This document shows positions 47,406 to 56,020 of a stretch of DNA of 64,000 nt, one piece after another (the first letter of the stretch is position 1; each line of letters starts with the position of its first letter). This stretch comes from Thermococcus sp. 2319x1. GTDB lineage: Archaea; Methanobacteriota_B; Thermococci; Thermococcales; Thermococcaceae. The notes beneath the pieces are model-generated. The model was not told where the DNA came from, ran no database searches, and saw only the letters and a program-made list of their open reading frames with translations. The position numbers were made by a program, and so were the translations under genes. The DNA lies in contig NZ_CP012200.1 in assembly GCF_001484685.1 (NCBI RefSeq), positions 1,172,321 through 1,236,320 on the forward strand. The letters are read 5' to 3'.

Positions 47406-48794
47406 CTATTTTGTTGTCCCGCTCTCGAGGGATGATGGGCAAACATCGCCAATGCATGGGATAGACCCAAGCCCATCATCAACCATGGCAAAGTACATCC
47501 CAACCTCAACATTGTTAGAGTCCACAAGAGTTATGTCCCTCCTAATAATTGTCACGTAATAATACTGATTGGCCGCTCCATTAACAATGTCTATATTGTA
47601 AGCTATTACCGATTCTGAGCCTTCCGAGTATCCGAGTGTTATTGAAAGTGCTCCAACCACCGGGACTTTGCTCCATATCCAATTGAATCCATCTCCCCCA
47701 AGAGGCGTTGAGTAAAAGTCGTATCCAGACGAACCCTGAAAATCAAATACTATATTGTTGTACACCCTGTAGCTGTCCGTTTTTATTACTTTTTCTTCTG
47801 TTGTTGTTTGTTTAGTCGGGAAGTTGGACGATACCAAATAGTTCGTCAGTAACAATCCACTGTTCACGTCATTTTCATCGAGGTTGTGAGTTCCGGTCAG
47901 CATTACTTGAATGGGATAAACGCCCGCAATTGGAATTGTGCCATACTGCTGATTCCATTTATCATAAACGGGAACGTTGTATGTTGCGATAACGTATTTT
48001 AAAGGCAGGTTTATGTACCTCTCAAGATGACCGTTATCCGTAGGGATGCTCGGGCTGGGGGCGTAGCTTACCCTTAACGTTGAGCCCCCATAAGAGCTTC
48101 CAAAATCGATCATGGGTATTCCGTCAAGGTTAAAAGTCCACATTGCCCTCGTGTTTGAGGTTAACTGTATTCCCCATGAGGCACCCATCTTGTCAATTGT
48201 CTTATAACTTTCCGTTCTAACCTTCATTCCCATAAAGGGCACATACTCGGTGAATGTTCTCGAATCGGCATAATAAGAGTCTTTTAAGTATTCCCAGTTT
48301 TCTATTATGCAGTATCTGGAATTAAGCTCCTCGTAACCGTTCGGACACGAACTGCTCGTAAGAAGCGATTTCACAGTATTCCTAATCCTTGGGAGTATGG
48401 GAATTTCTAATTGGGGTTTTTTTGAGGGGTTAAAAACCTCATCAAGGTTTATCATTCCTTCAAGCTGTAAAGGTCTGTCTTTAACTACGCTTTTGATTCC
48501 AATATTTCCGTCCTTTGTAAAGTAAATTGCTATGGGTGTTGGTGGTGCTTTCAAGCCCCTCCCTTTGAGAGCCTTCTCCCAGTTTTTTGTTTCAGTTCGA
48601 AGTGAGAGAACCCCACCGGGGATGACACCTTGTTTTAAAAGTTTAACACCTCCTTCTGGTCGTGGCTGAAAGATGAAAACTTTGGCTTTCCCCTGAACGT
48701 TAATTTGTTCAATGCTTAAGTAGTTCGAAGTCGCCTGACCGAGTGCTGTTCCAACTATTAAGACCAGCATCAAACCTAAGAGTTTCCTCCACAT
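47406..48794 (-). CDS. Exported protein with signal peptide, unknown
   Basis: A 462-residue protein. The signal peptide is MWRKLLGLMLVLIVGTALGQ. The mature protein is beta-rich with Tyr, Ser and Thr (YCIIENWEYLKDSYYADSRT, TFNLDGIPMIDFGSSYGGST) and has Cys pairs (SSCPNGYEELNSRYC near residue 150, PCIGDVC near the end) that could form disulfides. There is no C-terminal anchor. Signal peptide and leader are nearly identical to those of 50654-51481. No family is recognised; probably a cell-surface or secreted protein. Confidence 0.7.
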   Translation of the reverse strand: MWRKLLGLMLVLIVGTALGQATSNYLSIEQINVQGKAKVFIFQPRPEGGVKLLKQGVIPGGVLSLRTETKNWEKALKGRGLKAPPTPIAIYFTKDGNIGIKSVVKDRPLQLEGMINLDEVFNPSKKPQLEIPILPRIRNTVKSLLTSSSCPNGYEELNSRYCIIENWEYLKDSYYADSRTFTEYVPFMGMKVRTESYKTIDKMGASWGIQLTSNTRAMWTFNLDGIPMIDFGSSYGGSTLRVSYAPSPSIPTDNGHLERYINLPLKYVIATYNVPVYDKWNQQYGTIPIAGVYPIQVMLTGTHNLDENDVNSGLLLTNYLVSSNFPTKQTTTEEKVIKTDSYRVYNNIVFDFQGSSGYDFYSTPLGGDGFNWIWSKVPVVGALSITLGYSEGSESVIAYNIDIVNGAANQYYYVTIIRRDITLVDSNNVEVGMYFAMVDDGLGSIPCIGDVCPSSLESGTTK

Positions 48795-48799
48795 TACGG

Positions 48800-48816
48800 A
48801 ACCTCCCTACGAGGTT
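48800..48816 (-). promoter_or_regulatory. Leader hairpin covering the Shine-Dalgarno site
   Basis: On the minus strand the leader reads AACCTC-GTAGG-GAGGTT, a six-pair hairpin that contains the GGGAGGT ribosome site five to eight bases before the ATG at 48794. It could hide the site until melted or bound. The same design is found at 51489-51501. Confidence 0.5.
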
Positions 48817-48850
48817 TTTACAGAACACTCTCCCCATGCTTGTTATCAAC

Positions 48851-49317
48851 CTACCTTAGAGTCGCTCTGCATTCTTTTTCTTTGCAATTTAGCTCAACTT
48901 TAAATTCCAATTTACTTGGAACAATAACACCAATCCACCAAACCTCATAAATCTGTATCTCTCCAGTGATTGTGTGATTTCCCGTTAAATTGGAATTCAA
49001 TGTGAATCCTATATACTCTCTAACATGCTCTTTTTTAATCAAAATATCGCTCTTAGTGTCAACTTTAATTAAAAATCCCTTAATGACAGGTAATTTGTTT
49101 TTAAATGCTAGATAACATCCAAAATATCTCCCGCTGGTGGTTTGTTGTGTAATATTCCAGCAATAAAGAGAAACTGCATAAGTAGGTTTGGAATAGTTTG
49201 TATATAGTAAGGATGCCTTTCAAAGCTATTCTCTAAGATTAGAGAATTTGTTGAAATCATTAAGTTAAACAGGATTATATAAAGAAAATAAAAAAGCAGA
49301 ATATCTCGTTTCCTCAT
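48851..49317 (-). pseudogene. Frameshifted exported/membrane-anchored protein
   Basis: The start (49317) gives a signal-like MRKRDILLFYFLYIILFNLM and then STNSLILENSFER. From about 49215 the coding character moves to another frame, without a start: KASLLYTNYSKPTYAVSLYC, then NITQQTTSGRYFGCYLAFKN, and on to IKKEHVREYIGFTLNSNLTG and VELNCKEKECRATLR at 48851. Loss of one A in a GAAAAGG-like stretch explains the break. The full protein would be about 155 residues with N-glycosylation-like NIT/NLT sites. A sequencing error is possible. Confidence 0.6.
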
Positions 49318-49964
49318 AGCTTTCCCCTATTTTTGTTTTTTACTATTGTGGCAAGATAGGGGCAGAATTTTTGGGCCAAAATCTTTGCCATCTCGTAATC
49401 ATATATCATGTGGGAGTCGTAATCATAAACCCAGTAGAGGCTGTAAGGTACTTCTGGGTCTGCTGCATTCCGAAGAACGTGCTCAGCTCGTTTGAAATAC
49501 CAGCCTGTGGCATCGTTTAGATATAGAGATGTTATTGGATCCGAGGAACACTCTTTGAGACTGTTTATTGCCTCTTCCCTTAATTTGAGGATAATTTTGG
49601 CTTTGTCTGTTAGACTTTTTGAACTGTTGAATTCCAATGCTAAGCTTTTAAACTCCTCAAGCCTCTCTGCAATGGCGATGGCGTAGAGAAGGTGATAATT
49701 TGCCGCTGAGTAGTATCCCTTTTGAAGGGCGATGATGCCTCTCTTTTTATGATAGTCCTTCCAATCACACGCAACTTTGGCCATCATCACGGTGATGTTG
49801 CAGGGTCTATCAACCTCTGATAAATTTTTCCTGAGCGTGTTCACCTTGTCTTTGAGCTCTGCAGGCTGGAAATCCCCGGTATCCACGTGCTTCATTAGTA
49901 TTAATGCATCTTCCAAAAAGCTCCTAGCGTATTCTAAATCACTTGTTATTTCGCTTCCCAACAA
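49314..49964 (-). CDS. Helical protein of the exported-protein cluster
   Basis: A 216-residue mostly helical protein from TTG 49964: LEYARSFLEDALILMKHVDT, VMMAKVACDWKDYHKKRGII and YYSAANYHLLYAIAIAERLE. Helix pairs resemble a TPR-like bundle. No signal peptide or membrane span is present. It begins two bases after the upstream gene and overlaps the next by four, so it is co-transcribed with them. The family is unknown. Similar helix composition to its neighbour (49967-50641) suggests they interact or are related. Confidence 0.6.
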   Translation of the reverse strand: MLGSEITSDLEYARSFLEDALILMKHVDTGDFQPAELKDKVNTLRKNLSEVDRPCNITVMMAKVACDWKDYHKKRGIIALQKGYYSAANYHLLYAIAIAERLEEFKSLALEFNSSKSLTDKAKIILKLREEAINSLKECSSDPITSLYLNDATGWYFKRAEHVLRNAADPEVPYSLYWVYDYDSHMIYDYEMAKILAQKFCPYLATIVKNKNRGKL

Positions 49965-49966
49965 TG

Positions 49967-50641
49967 TTAAGTTCTCAGTTTCTTCAGGGCGTATAGGACT
50001 GGGTTCTTTTTTAACTTCTCCAAAGAAATAGCGGACCTATTTAAAAAGAGCTCTGCTTCAATTAACTTGTGTTCTATTTTGAGTCCAGTGGTCATGTAGT
50101 CGGTAAATTCCACGCCATTCTTCACCCTATTTTTCCATTTTCTCTCAGCTTCATTCCAGAGAATCGTGATATTTTGAAGTTCTTTGGAAGCATAATCAAG
50201 GAACTCCTCTCTGTTTACGACTACAAGATGGGAGCCGAGATAATCTGATGCCAGTATTGCACAAACCCTTGCCTGTGTGAGGGCGTCATAAAATTCTCCC
50301 ATGTTATAAAAGGAGTATGTCTCGTTGAGGCATCTGTCCACGTCCTCAATTTTATTTTTAGAGACGTTTAGCTGTCTCAGCTTATCCATGAGCAGTAATA
50401 CCCTGCTGATGGCAACCCCGCTATCATTTTCATCTGCTTTTTGATTGAGATATGCGGAGTGAGTTGAATTGTAATTTAATTTGTAAGATTGAAGATGGGA
50501 TTCAACCAGCTTGATACTGGTGTTAAGGTCTAACTCCATTTCTTCTTGTGTTTTATGTTCCCGGTATTTTGAGTATGCAATGAAAATAGAGGCTGATAGG
50601 ATAAAAATAATAAAAAAAGCTGTGAATTTCTTTATATCCAT
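49967..50641 (-). CDS. Membrane-anchored helical protein
   Basis: A 224-residue protein. Residues 5-23 (KFTAFFIIFILSASIFIAYS) form an N-terminal anchor. The rest is helical: LDLNTSIKLVESHLQSYKLN, ISRVLLLMDKLRQLNVSKNK, GEFYDALTQARVCAILASDY. Several Asn-x-Ser/Thr sites fit an extracellular location. It follows the exported protein gene by 12 bases. No family is recognised. Confidence 0.6.
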   Translation of the reverse strand: MDIKKFTAFFIIFILSASIFIAYSKYREHKTQEEMELDLNTSIKLVESHLQSYKLNYNSTHSAYLNQKADENDSGVAISRVLLLMDKLRQLNVSKNKIEDVDRCLNETYSFYNMGEFYDALTQARVCAILASDYLGSHLVVVNREEFLDYASKELQNITILWNEAERKWKNRVKNGVEFTDYMTTGLKIEHKLIEAELFLNRSAISLEKLKKNPVLYALKKLRT

Positions 50642-50653
50642 AGAGAGATCCCC

Positions 50654-51481
50654 TCAGTTGTTTTTGTTTTCATAATAAATTCTTGTGACTGTTGTAACAC
50701 TTACGCTTCTTTCCGTTTCTCCAATGATGGAGGCTAGAGCAATGCGCTTTATCTCGGGGATGATTGGGATACTGTTATGGGAATATCCCGCAATGTATAG
50801 TGTCGCGCCCCCACTTATCTTGAATTCGTAATCAGCCTCCTGTGGGTTTACTATGCTCCAAGTCACTCCTGCACCGTAGTCGGTGCCTCTAAATCTTGAA
50901 TCCCCATAGAATCTAATTGTTATCTTCCTGACGTCATAGGCCACATCCCCTGAAGTTTGGATGGTGTAACTGCCCTTCTCACTCCTGCCAATGTTGAACA
51001 GGGGATCCATAAAGTTTGGCAATCCAAGAATCCCTGCTAATGCATCTACTGCCATTTTAAAGAACTCCCTGTACGCTACCTCTGTTTTTGACCCGCTGGA
51101 TCCCAAGTCTGCAACGAAGATGCCATTTGTACCAGTTAGTATCCCAACGTGGGTGGATATTGATGGTTTTATAACCTCGACAGAGAGCCAGTGCCCACTG
51201 CTAACCGGGTAATAATAGTGGTTCCATCCACTTTTCCATCCTTTTCCAAGTTTTACTCTAAGGACAAAGGTTTGTTGGGGCGTGGCGATGTCGTCCTGAT
51301 TGATTACTACTACTTTAGGTAGATAAGTGGAAGCTACGCCGACTTTACCTATGAAATGTCCGTTCCAGTAGTATGAATATGAATCATCCGCATTTGTCTC
51401 TGGTTCTGCAGCCCTAACAATTCCTCCAATTGCTCCCAAAACTAACAATCCCAGCATCAAACCTAAGAGTTTCCTCCACAT
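50654..51481 (-). CDS. Exported protein with signal peptide, unknown
   Basis: A 275-residue protein. The signal peptide MWRKLLGLMLGLLVLGAIGG continues to RAAEPE, a likely cleavage. The mature part is beta-rich (SYYWNGHFIGKVGVASTYLP, KVVVINQDDIATPQQTFVLR, IRFYGDSRFRGTDYGAGVTW). An ATTTTATAAAG box lies about 50 bases upstream (near 51534), so this gene probably heads the four-gene run down to 48851. The leader and signal-peptide region are a near copy of those of 47406-48794. Function unknown. Confidence 0.7.
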   Translation of the reverse strand: MWRKLLGLMLGLLVLGAIGGIVRAAEPETNADDSYSYYWNGHFIGKVGVASTYLPKVVVINQDDIATPQQTFVLRVKLGKGWKSGWNHYYYPVSSGHWLSVEVIKPSISTHVGILTGTNGIFVADLGSSGSKTEVAYREFFKMAVDALAGILGLPNFMDPLFNIGRSEKGSYTIQTSGDVAYDVRKITIRFYGDSRFRGTDYGAGVTWSIVNPQEADYEFKISGGATLYIAGYSHNSIPIIPEIKRIALASIIGETERSVSVTTVTRIYYENKNN

Positions 51482-51488
51482 TACCGAA

Positions 51489-51501
51489 CCTCCTTACGAG
51501 G
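51489..51501 (-). promoter_or_regulatory. Leader hairpin covering the Shine-Dalgarno site
   Basis: CCTC-GTAAG-GAGG on the minus strand places the AAGGAGGTT ribosome site in a four-pair hairpin just before ATG 51481. It corresponds to the hairpin at 48800-48816, with base changes in the loop and outer stem. Confidence 0.45.
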
Positions 51502-51772
51502 CTTGTGTATTATATTGTAAAACTCAAATCTTTATAAAATTTTCTACGAAATATTGCAATTTTACTTGTCCAGAAACGCAATAATCTTCCAACTATGTAA
51601 TTTCGGCCTCCCTCCTAGCAAAAAAGAGGGGAAGTAAAAAATGGGCATATAAGGACAACTAAGAAATTTTACGGGCTTATTTCCAGGAGGTACCCTTTTA
51701 TCATTTAGAGTTTCCTTTTCGGTGGAAAATAGCTCTTAAATAACTCGGTGTAATTTTTACATGGTTATGTCA

Positions 51773-52001
51773 ATGCCAAAGAGTGTGGTGGCTCCGGTGT
51801 CTATGGAGTCTTTGAGCCTAGGGAAAGCATAAAAGTGCACACGCCTTACTGAAGACCTTCAGCTCAGGTGGAAATAGACGGAATTAACGGTGTTGAGATT
51901 GCTTTTCTCCCAAGGCGTGCGATAGGTATTACTGTTGCAGATTCCCTTGGGGAAAAATACAAGCCCAAGACATAGTAATTACTGACCCCTGCCATGATTA
52001 G
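51773..52001 (+). pseudogene. Decayed S-methyl-5'-thioadenosine phosphorylase (MTAP)
   Basis: From ATG 51773 (MPK...) a shifted frame gives GGSGVYGVFEPRESIKVHTP, then Y-stop-RPSAQVEIDGINGVEIAFL, then PRRAIGITVADSLGEKYKPK and, in another frame, DIVITDP. These are the start and the mid region of archaeal MTAP (GGSGVYG...TPYG.PS...PRH...VGSLREEYKPGDIVITDQ). The segment between PRH and VGSL is deleted, a TGA replaces the Gly codon of TPYG, and two shifts are needed. It is clearly dead; the C-terminal half is absent. Confidence 0.7.
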
Positions 52002-52069
52002 GTACCTAGGAAATGAGCAATTTTTTTAAGCTTCTCTTGGCTATATAGACTATATAGATGGTGAAGGCA

Positions 52070-53032
52070 ATGGAGGCAATAGTAATAGCGGCAATTGCAA
52101 TTACGTTCTATATAGCATGGAACATAGGGGCCAACGATAGCGCAAACGCGATGGGAACTGCAGTAGGGGCTGGACTGCTAAGCTTCCGTCAGGCAACATT
52201 AACCATAGCCATATTCGTCATGCTTGGGGCTTACCTTAAGGGTTACAAGGTCATGAAAACAATAGGCAAAGGTATTGTTCCTCCAGAGTACCTCACACTC
52301 AAAATTGCCATAATAGCCCTCCTTGCGGCTGGTATTTGGGTCACTATAGCGACTATAAAAGGGCTCCCCGTGTCCACCACCCAAGCCATAGTTGGAGGGG
52401 TTGTGGGGGTTGGAATAGCGATAAATGCTCCGATAAAATGGGAGACTCTATTGAAAATAGCCGGAGCCTGGGTATTTTCCCCTATCTTAGCAGGTTTATT
52501 TGCCCTGATACTCTTTAGGTTTTATGGAAAAGTAATAAACAACATTAAAAGCCTGGGCAGAATTGAGTTTCTTTACAAGTGGCTTGCTGTTCTCGGAGGA
52601 TCATATATGGCATTTAACTTTGGAGCAAATGAGGTGGCAAATGCAACGGGTCTTCTGGTTGGGGCAGGCTTCTTTAGTCCGAAAACTGCTGGGATGTTTG
52701 GGGCGTTAAGCCTAGCCTTGGGTTCTTTAACTTTTAGCTACGCCGTAATGTACACGGTGGGTAAAAAGATCACCTCTCTTGGCCCCATCTCGGCTTTTTC
52801 AGCCCAATTCGGCTCGGCTATAGCGGTTAGTTTGGCGAACATGTTCGGACTGCCGGTTAGCTCAAGCCAGGCTATAGTGGGAGGAGTCATTGGGGTAGGA
52901 CTTGCGGCAGGGGAGGGAGTAGAGAAGAGGGTTATATGGGAGATAGCGTTTGGATGGATAGCCACTCCAACGGTCAGCATAGCCTTAGCCCTCGGAATCT
53001 TCAAGCTCTTCCAGTTCTCGGGATTAATTTAA
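52070..53032 (+). CDS. PiT family inorganic phosphate transporter
   Basis: A 320-residue transporter with about ten membrane spans. The two PiT repeats are visible: YIAWNIGANDSANAMGTAVG with GLPVSTTQAIVGGVVGVGI, and MAFNFGANEVANATGLLVGA with GLPVSSSQAIVGGVIGVGL. The GANDxAN and GLPVS motifs bind phosphate and cation. ATG 52070 follows GGTGAAGG; ATG 52058 is in frame. It imports phosphate with H+ or Na+. Confidence 0.93.
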   Translation: MEAIVIAAIAITFYIAWNIGANDSANAMGTAVGAGLLSFRQATLTIAIFVMLGAYLKGYKVMKTIGKGIVPPEYLTLKIAIIALLAAGIWVTIATIKGLPVSTTQAIVGGVVGVGIAINAPIKWETLLKIAGAWVFSPILAGLFALILFRFYGKVINNIKSLGRIEFLYKWLAVLGGSYMAFNFGANEVANATGLLVGAGFFSPKTAGMFGALSLALGSLTFSYAVMYTVGKKITSLGPISAFSAQFGSAIAVSLANMFGLPVSSSQAIVGGVIGVGLAAGEGVEKRVIWEIAFGWIATPTVSIALALGIFKLFQFSGLI

Positions 53033-53042
53033 AAAAGAAAGG

Positions 53043-54314
53043 TTACTTTCTCCTAAACCTCAGCTTTGCCGTGAGGATTTTTTCTGTTGTGAAAAACCTT
53101 GCGGTTACAAACAGCGTTAGTGTTGAGATTGCTCCCAAATAGATTGCGCTGGCATACATTGTGGAATATTCTCCCATAAACATTGCCCTAGAAGCCAATA
53201 TCGGGTGGCTGAAGGGTATTGCCAGCAAAAGATACTTTATTGCCAGAGGCAAAGTTTCTATGTCCGCAAACATGAGTATGAACGTAGGAAAGGCTAAAGG
53301 CATTATTCCCGCACTTACCACGGTGTTTGCGCTCTTTGTGTCCTCTGCAAAAACAGCAAGCAGCATAGCGAAGCTCAAAGCGAATATCATGGCTAAAAAC
53401 ATTATAAGAACAAAAAGCGCCGCCCCTTGTGGAGTAACCGTCAGTCCAAGGTCTTCAAGAGAAATTCCAACCTGAGCTGAAGAAGTCAAGCTCCCGAGAT
53501 AGTTTCTCATACCAATCATATATGCTATTGCCGCTATTATGCCTATTACAGCCGTTCCTACCATTTTTCCAGCCACAATAGTTATCCTTTTAACGGGCAG
53601 AGTTAGGAGGGTTTCGAGAGTTTTGTTCTCCTTTTCCATAGCCATGCTCCCGGCCGACATCTGGGCAACCAGTATTATCATTATGAATATTACAATGGGC
53701 ATAGAAAAAGACTGAGACGCTATGATGTTCGCTACCAACGAAGGGGGAACGGCAACAATGCGCCCCTTAATTACGGTGAAGCTTTTTGCGTCTATTGGTC
53801 TTAGAATAGCCTCCGGGTCGCCTTCTATGTTCCGCTCTATTTTCAGCTTTGCAAGGTACTCATTAAGAACAGTTAAAACGGCGTTTATTCTACCTTCACT
53901 TACCGCTTCCCTCATGCCTCCACTTATCCCCTCGATTATGCCATAAACCTTCACCTGAGCCTTTTGGTTGTTCTCTATAGCCTTTGAAAAGTTCTTCGGG
54001 ATTATTACGATCATGTTGTAGTTTTTCTCTTGAGCTTTTTTGATAGCTTCATCAATGCTCAAGGCATCTATCTTGGTTAGAGTCACATTGGGGGCAGTTT
54101 CTAAAGCTTTGATCAGAAGATCGCCGTATTGCCCTTCGTCAAGGTTCACCAATACAACTTTAGTTTCCTCTTGAGCTTGCTGAAAGCCTACCTGCATCAT
54201 CTGTCCCAAGGCGGGATATATGATTAGCGGGACTATTATTATGCCAAAAATGAGTCCCTTGTCCCTCAGAAGGTCTTTGAGTTCTTTCATTACGAGTACC
54301 CAGAAGTCGCTCAT
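53043..54314 (-). CDS. ABC transporter permease (NatB-like)
   Basis: A 423-residue permease of the ABC-2 class: VMKELKDLLRDKGLIFGIII at the start, a large extracellular loop of about 150 residues (residues 45-195), then about six spans (IVIFIMIILVAQMSAGSM, KMVGTAVIGIIAAIAYMIGM, LFVLIMFLAMIFALSFAMLL). The topology matches NatB-type exporters. It follows the ATPase directly and is the last gene of the regulator-led operon. Confidence 0.85.
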   Translation of the reverse strand: MSDFWVLVMKELKDLLRDKGLIFGIIIVPLIIYPALGQMMQVGFQQAQEETKVVLVNLDEGQYGDLLIKALETAPNVTLTKIDALSIDEAIKKAQEKNYNMIVIIPKNFSKAIENNQKAQVKVYGIIEGISGGMREAVSEGRINAVLTVLNEYLAKLKIERNIEGDPEAILRPIDAKSFTVIKGRIVAVPPSLVANIIASQSFSMPIVIFIMIILVAQMSAGSMAMEKENKTLETLLTLPVKRITIVAGKMVGTAVIGIIAAIAYMIGMRNYLGSLTSSAQVGISLEDLGLTVTPQGAALFVLIMFLAMIFALSFAMLLAVFAEDTKSANTVVSAGIMPLAFPTFILMFADIETLPLAIKYLLLAIPFSHPILASRAMFMGEYSTMYASAIYLGAISTLTLFVTARFFTTEKILTAKLRFRRK

Positions 54315-55055
54315 TCAAACACCCCCACCGCCCGTTTGGATTATGGACATAAAGACCTCTTCGAGGTTTTCCGCTTCGTATTTTTCTTTCAGCTCTTTTG
54401 GAGTTCCAATTTCAACTATCACGCCACGGTTTATCAGAGCAACCCTATCACAGAGAAACTCCACCTCAAGCATGTTGTGACTCGAAACTAGAAATGTTAT
54501 CCCCTTCTCTCTTGCAAAACTCTTTATCGTCTGCCTTATGGAGTATGCGTTTATTATGTCCAGCCCGCTTGCCGGCTCATCCAGAATGGCAAGCTTGGGC
54601 TCAACCATCAAAGCCCTCGCAAGCAAAAGCTTTCTCGTCATACCCTTTGAGTACGTTGAAATTTTATCGTTCAGCCTATCTCCAAGGCCACTAAGCTTTA
54701 TGCCAAGCTCAAGCATCTCTTCATAGCTCTTTCCCGTTTTAGCATAAAGCTTTGCCATGAACTGGAGGTACTCAATCCCCTTGAGGTTCTTATAAGCCCC
54801 GGCTTCCTCCGGAAGGTAGCTTATGAGCTTCCTCACTTCATTTCCCTCTTTAACTACATCATGGCCAAAAACTTCAGCCCTTCCTCCCGTTGGAGTTAAT
54901 AAAGTTGCCAAAATCTTGAGCGTTGTGCTCTTTCCAGCGCCGTTAGGACCAATTAAGCCGAAGATTTCTCCCTCTTTAATCTCAAAGCTTATTCCTTTGA
55001 GAGCCTTAACCTTTCCATAATCCTTCTCAAGAGCTTCAACTTTTACAGCACTCAT
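54315..55055 (-). CDS. ABC transporter ATP-binding protein (NatA-like)
   Basis: A 246-residue ATPase: Walker [21 protein letters not shown], signature [20 protein letters not shown], Walker [14 protein letters not shown], switch [15 protein letters not shown]. It powers the NatB-like permease encoded next. Its start overlaps the HTH gene tail by four bases. Confidence 0.92.
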   Translation of the reverse strand: MSAVKVEALEKDYGKVKALKGISFEIKEGEIFGLIGPNGAGKSTTLKILATLLTPTGGRAEVFGHDVVKEGNEVRKLISYLPEEAGAYKNLKGIEYLQFMAKLYAKTGKSYEEMLELGIKLSGLGDRLNDKISTYSKGMTRKLLLARALMVEPKLAILDEPASGLDIINAYSIRQTIKSFAREKGITFLVSSHNMLEVEFLCDRVALINRGVIVEIGTPKELKEKYEAENLEEVFMSIIQTGGGGV

Positions 55056-55264
55056 TTATTTACCTCCTTACCATTTTCATATATGAATATATCCTCAATT
55101 TTAACGTTGAAAAACCTTGCTATCTTAAAAGCCAGCTCAAGAGAGGGGTTGTATTTGCCTTTCTCTATCGCTATTATCGTCTGCCTTGTCACACCTAAGG
55201 CCTTCGCCAGCTCCTCCTGCGTTAGGCCCCTCTTTTCCCTGAGCTCGTGGAGACGGTTCTTCAT
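55052..55264 (-). CDS. XRE-family HTH regulator
   Basis: A 70-residue helix-turn-helix protein: [20 protein letters not shown], then [20 protein letters not shown] and [13 protein letters not shown]. It is almost only the DNA-binding domain, of the small YgzD-like type. ATG 55264 has GAGGATGTGAGC ahead. It sits in the middle of the operon and likely binds the tandem palindromes at 55960-55991. Confidence 0.9.
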   Translation of the reverse strand: MKNRLHELREKRGLTQEELAKALGVTRQTIIAIEKGKYNPSLELAFKIARFFNVKIEDIFIYENGKEVNK

Positions 55265-55266
55265 GC

Positions 55267-55566
55267 TCACATCCTCCTAGCGTAGTACGCTCTGAATATC
55301 CAGATGCCAAAGAATACCATCATAAAGATTATCAGGGCCGTGTCTCTGGCGGCGCTGTTTTTTGTGATAAACCAGTGATAATACAGCAAAACTATGTCCA
55401 CACCCATGACAAGCTTAAGGGTACTAAGGGCCGTCCTTTTGTCGATTTCCATCGCTCTTTCATCGGCGGGAAGCCCTATTTCTCGAAGCATAATTCTCGT
55501 AATCAAAGTTCCAAGAAGAGCTCCACCGAAAAAGGAAACAACTGCAACGATGGCCAATTCGTTCAT
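55267..55566 (-). CDS. Small membrane protein, DUF2178-like
   Basis: A 99-residue protein with three membrane spans ([52 protein letters not shown]). The cytosolic loop [20 protein letters not shown] has the DER...K.A pattern of DUF2178. It overlaps neither neighbour but is separated by two or fewer bases. It may be a membrane partner that senses the signal for the regulator. Confidence 0.65.
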   Translation of the reverse strand: MNELAIVAVVSFFGGALLGTLITRIMLREIGLPADERAMEIDKRTALSTLKLVMGVDIVLLYYHWFITKNSAARDTALIIFMMVFFGIWIFRAYYARRM

Positions 55567-55947
55567 TCACATCACCCTCGCGTAATAGTGCCTCAGAATA
55601 AAATGCAGGAAAAGCATTCCGGCAAGTGTAACCCCTATGGCGGCAAAGGCCCCAACAAACTTCGGATCACTCAGCTTTCCTGTGAGAGTTATCATGGCGG
55701 TTGCCAGCGACACTCCCACAATCTGAATGGTTCTTACGGCGGCAATTTCGCTTATCCTTTTTGTACGCTCGTCCTCGAAGACATGACCCCTCCTTTCAAG
55801 GATTGAGTAGTAGGTGTTAATAAAAAACGCTCCCAATACAAAAACCGCCACGGCCACCTTAACTTTTCCCTCCCCGGATGCCCAGCCCATCATCCATCCC
55901 ATGGCCATGACACCAACCAGCGGTGGAAGATGGACAAGCTTGCTCAT
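55567..55947 (-). CDS. Small membrane protein, DUF2178-like, operon head
   Basis: A 126-residue protein with four spans (LVGVMAMGWMMGWASG, VAVAVFVLGAFFINTYYSIL, VGVSLATAMITLTG, FAAIGVTLAGMLFLHFIL) and a loop VFEDERTKRISEIAAVRTIQ, like its neighbour. I start at MSKLVHLP (55947), which has GGTGAGTAGG upstream; the ATG at 55959 touches the operator. It is the first gene of the five-gene operon. Confidence 0.65.
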   Translation of the reverse strand: MSKLVHLPPLVGVMAMGWMMGWASGEGKVKVAVAVFVLGAFFINTYYSILERRGHVFEDERTKRISEIAAVRTIQIVGVSLATAMITLTGKLSDPKFVGAFAAIGVTLAGMLFLHFILRHYYARVM

Positions 55948-55959
55948 CCTACTCACCAT

Positions 55960-55991
55960 GTAAAGTTTCCTTTACGTAAAGTTTCCTTTAC
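55960..55991 (-). promoter_or_regulatory. Tandem 16-bp palindromic operator with TATA box
   Basis: The plus strand carries two adjacent identical copies of GTAAAGTTTCCTTTAC (55960-55975 and 55976-55991). Each has GTAAAG/CTTTAC inverted arms. On the minus strand TTTATAAG (about 55995-56004) precedes them, so both copies overlap the transcription start and leader of the operon, where a bound repressor would block the polymerase. The HTH gene of the operon is the likely ligand. Confidence 0.75.
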
Positions 55992-56020
55992 ATCCTTATA
56001 AACTTTTTGCTAAGACCCTT

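Noticed and set aside
52045-52062. Direct repeat CTATATAGA before the phosphate transporter as an operator
   Set aside because: Two 9-base A/T-rich copies next to the start could be chance; there is no regulator gene nearby and no palindromic symmetry.
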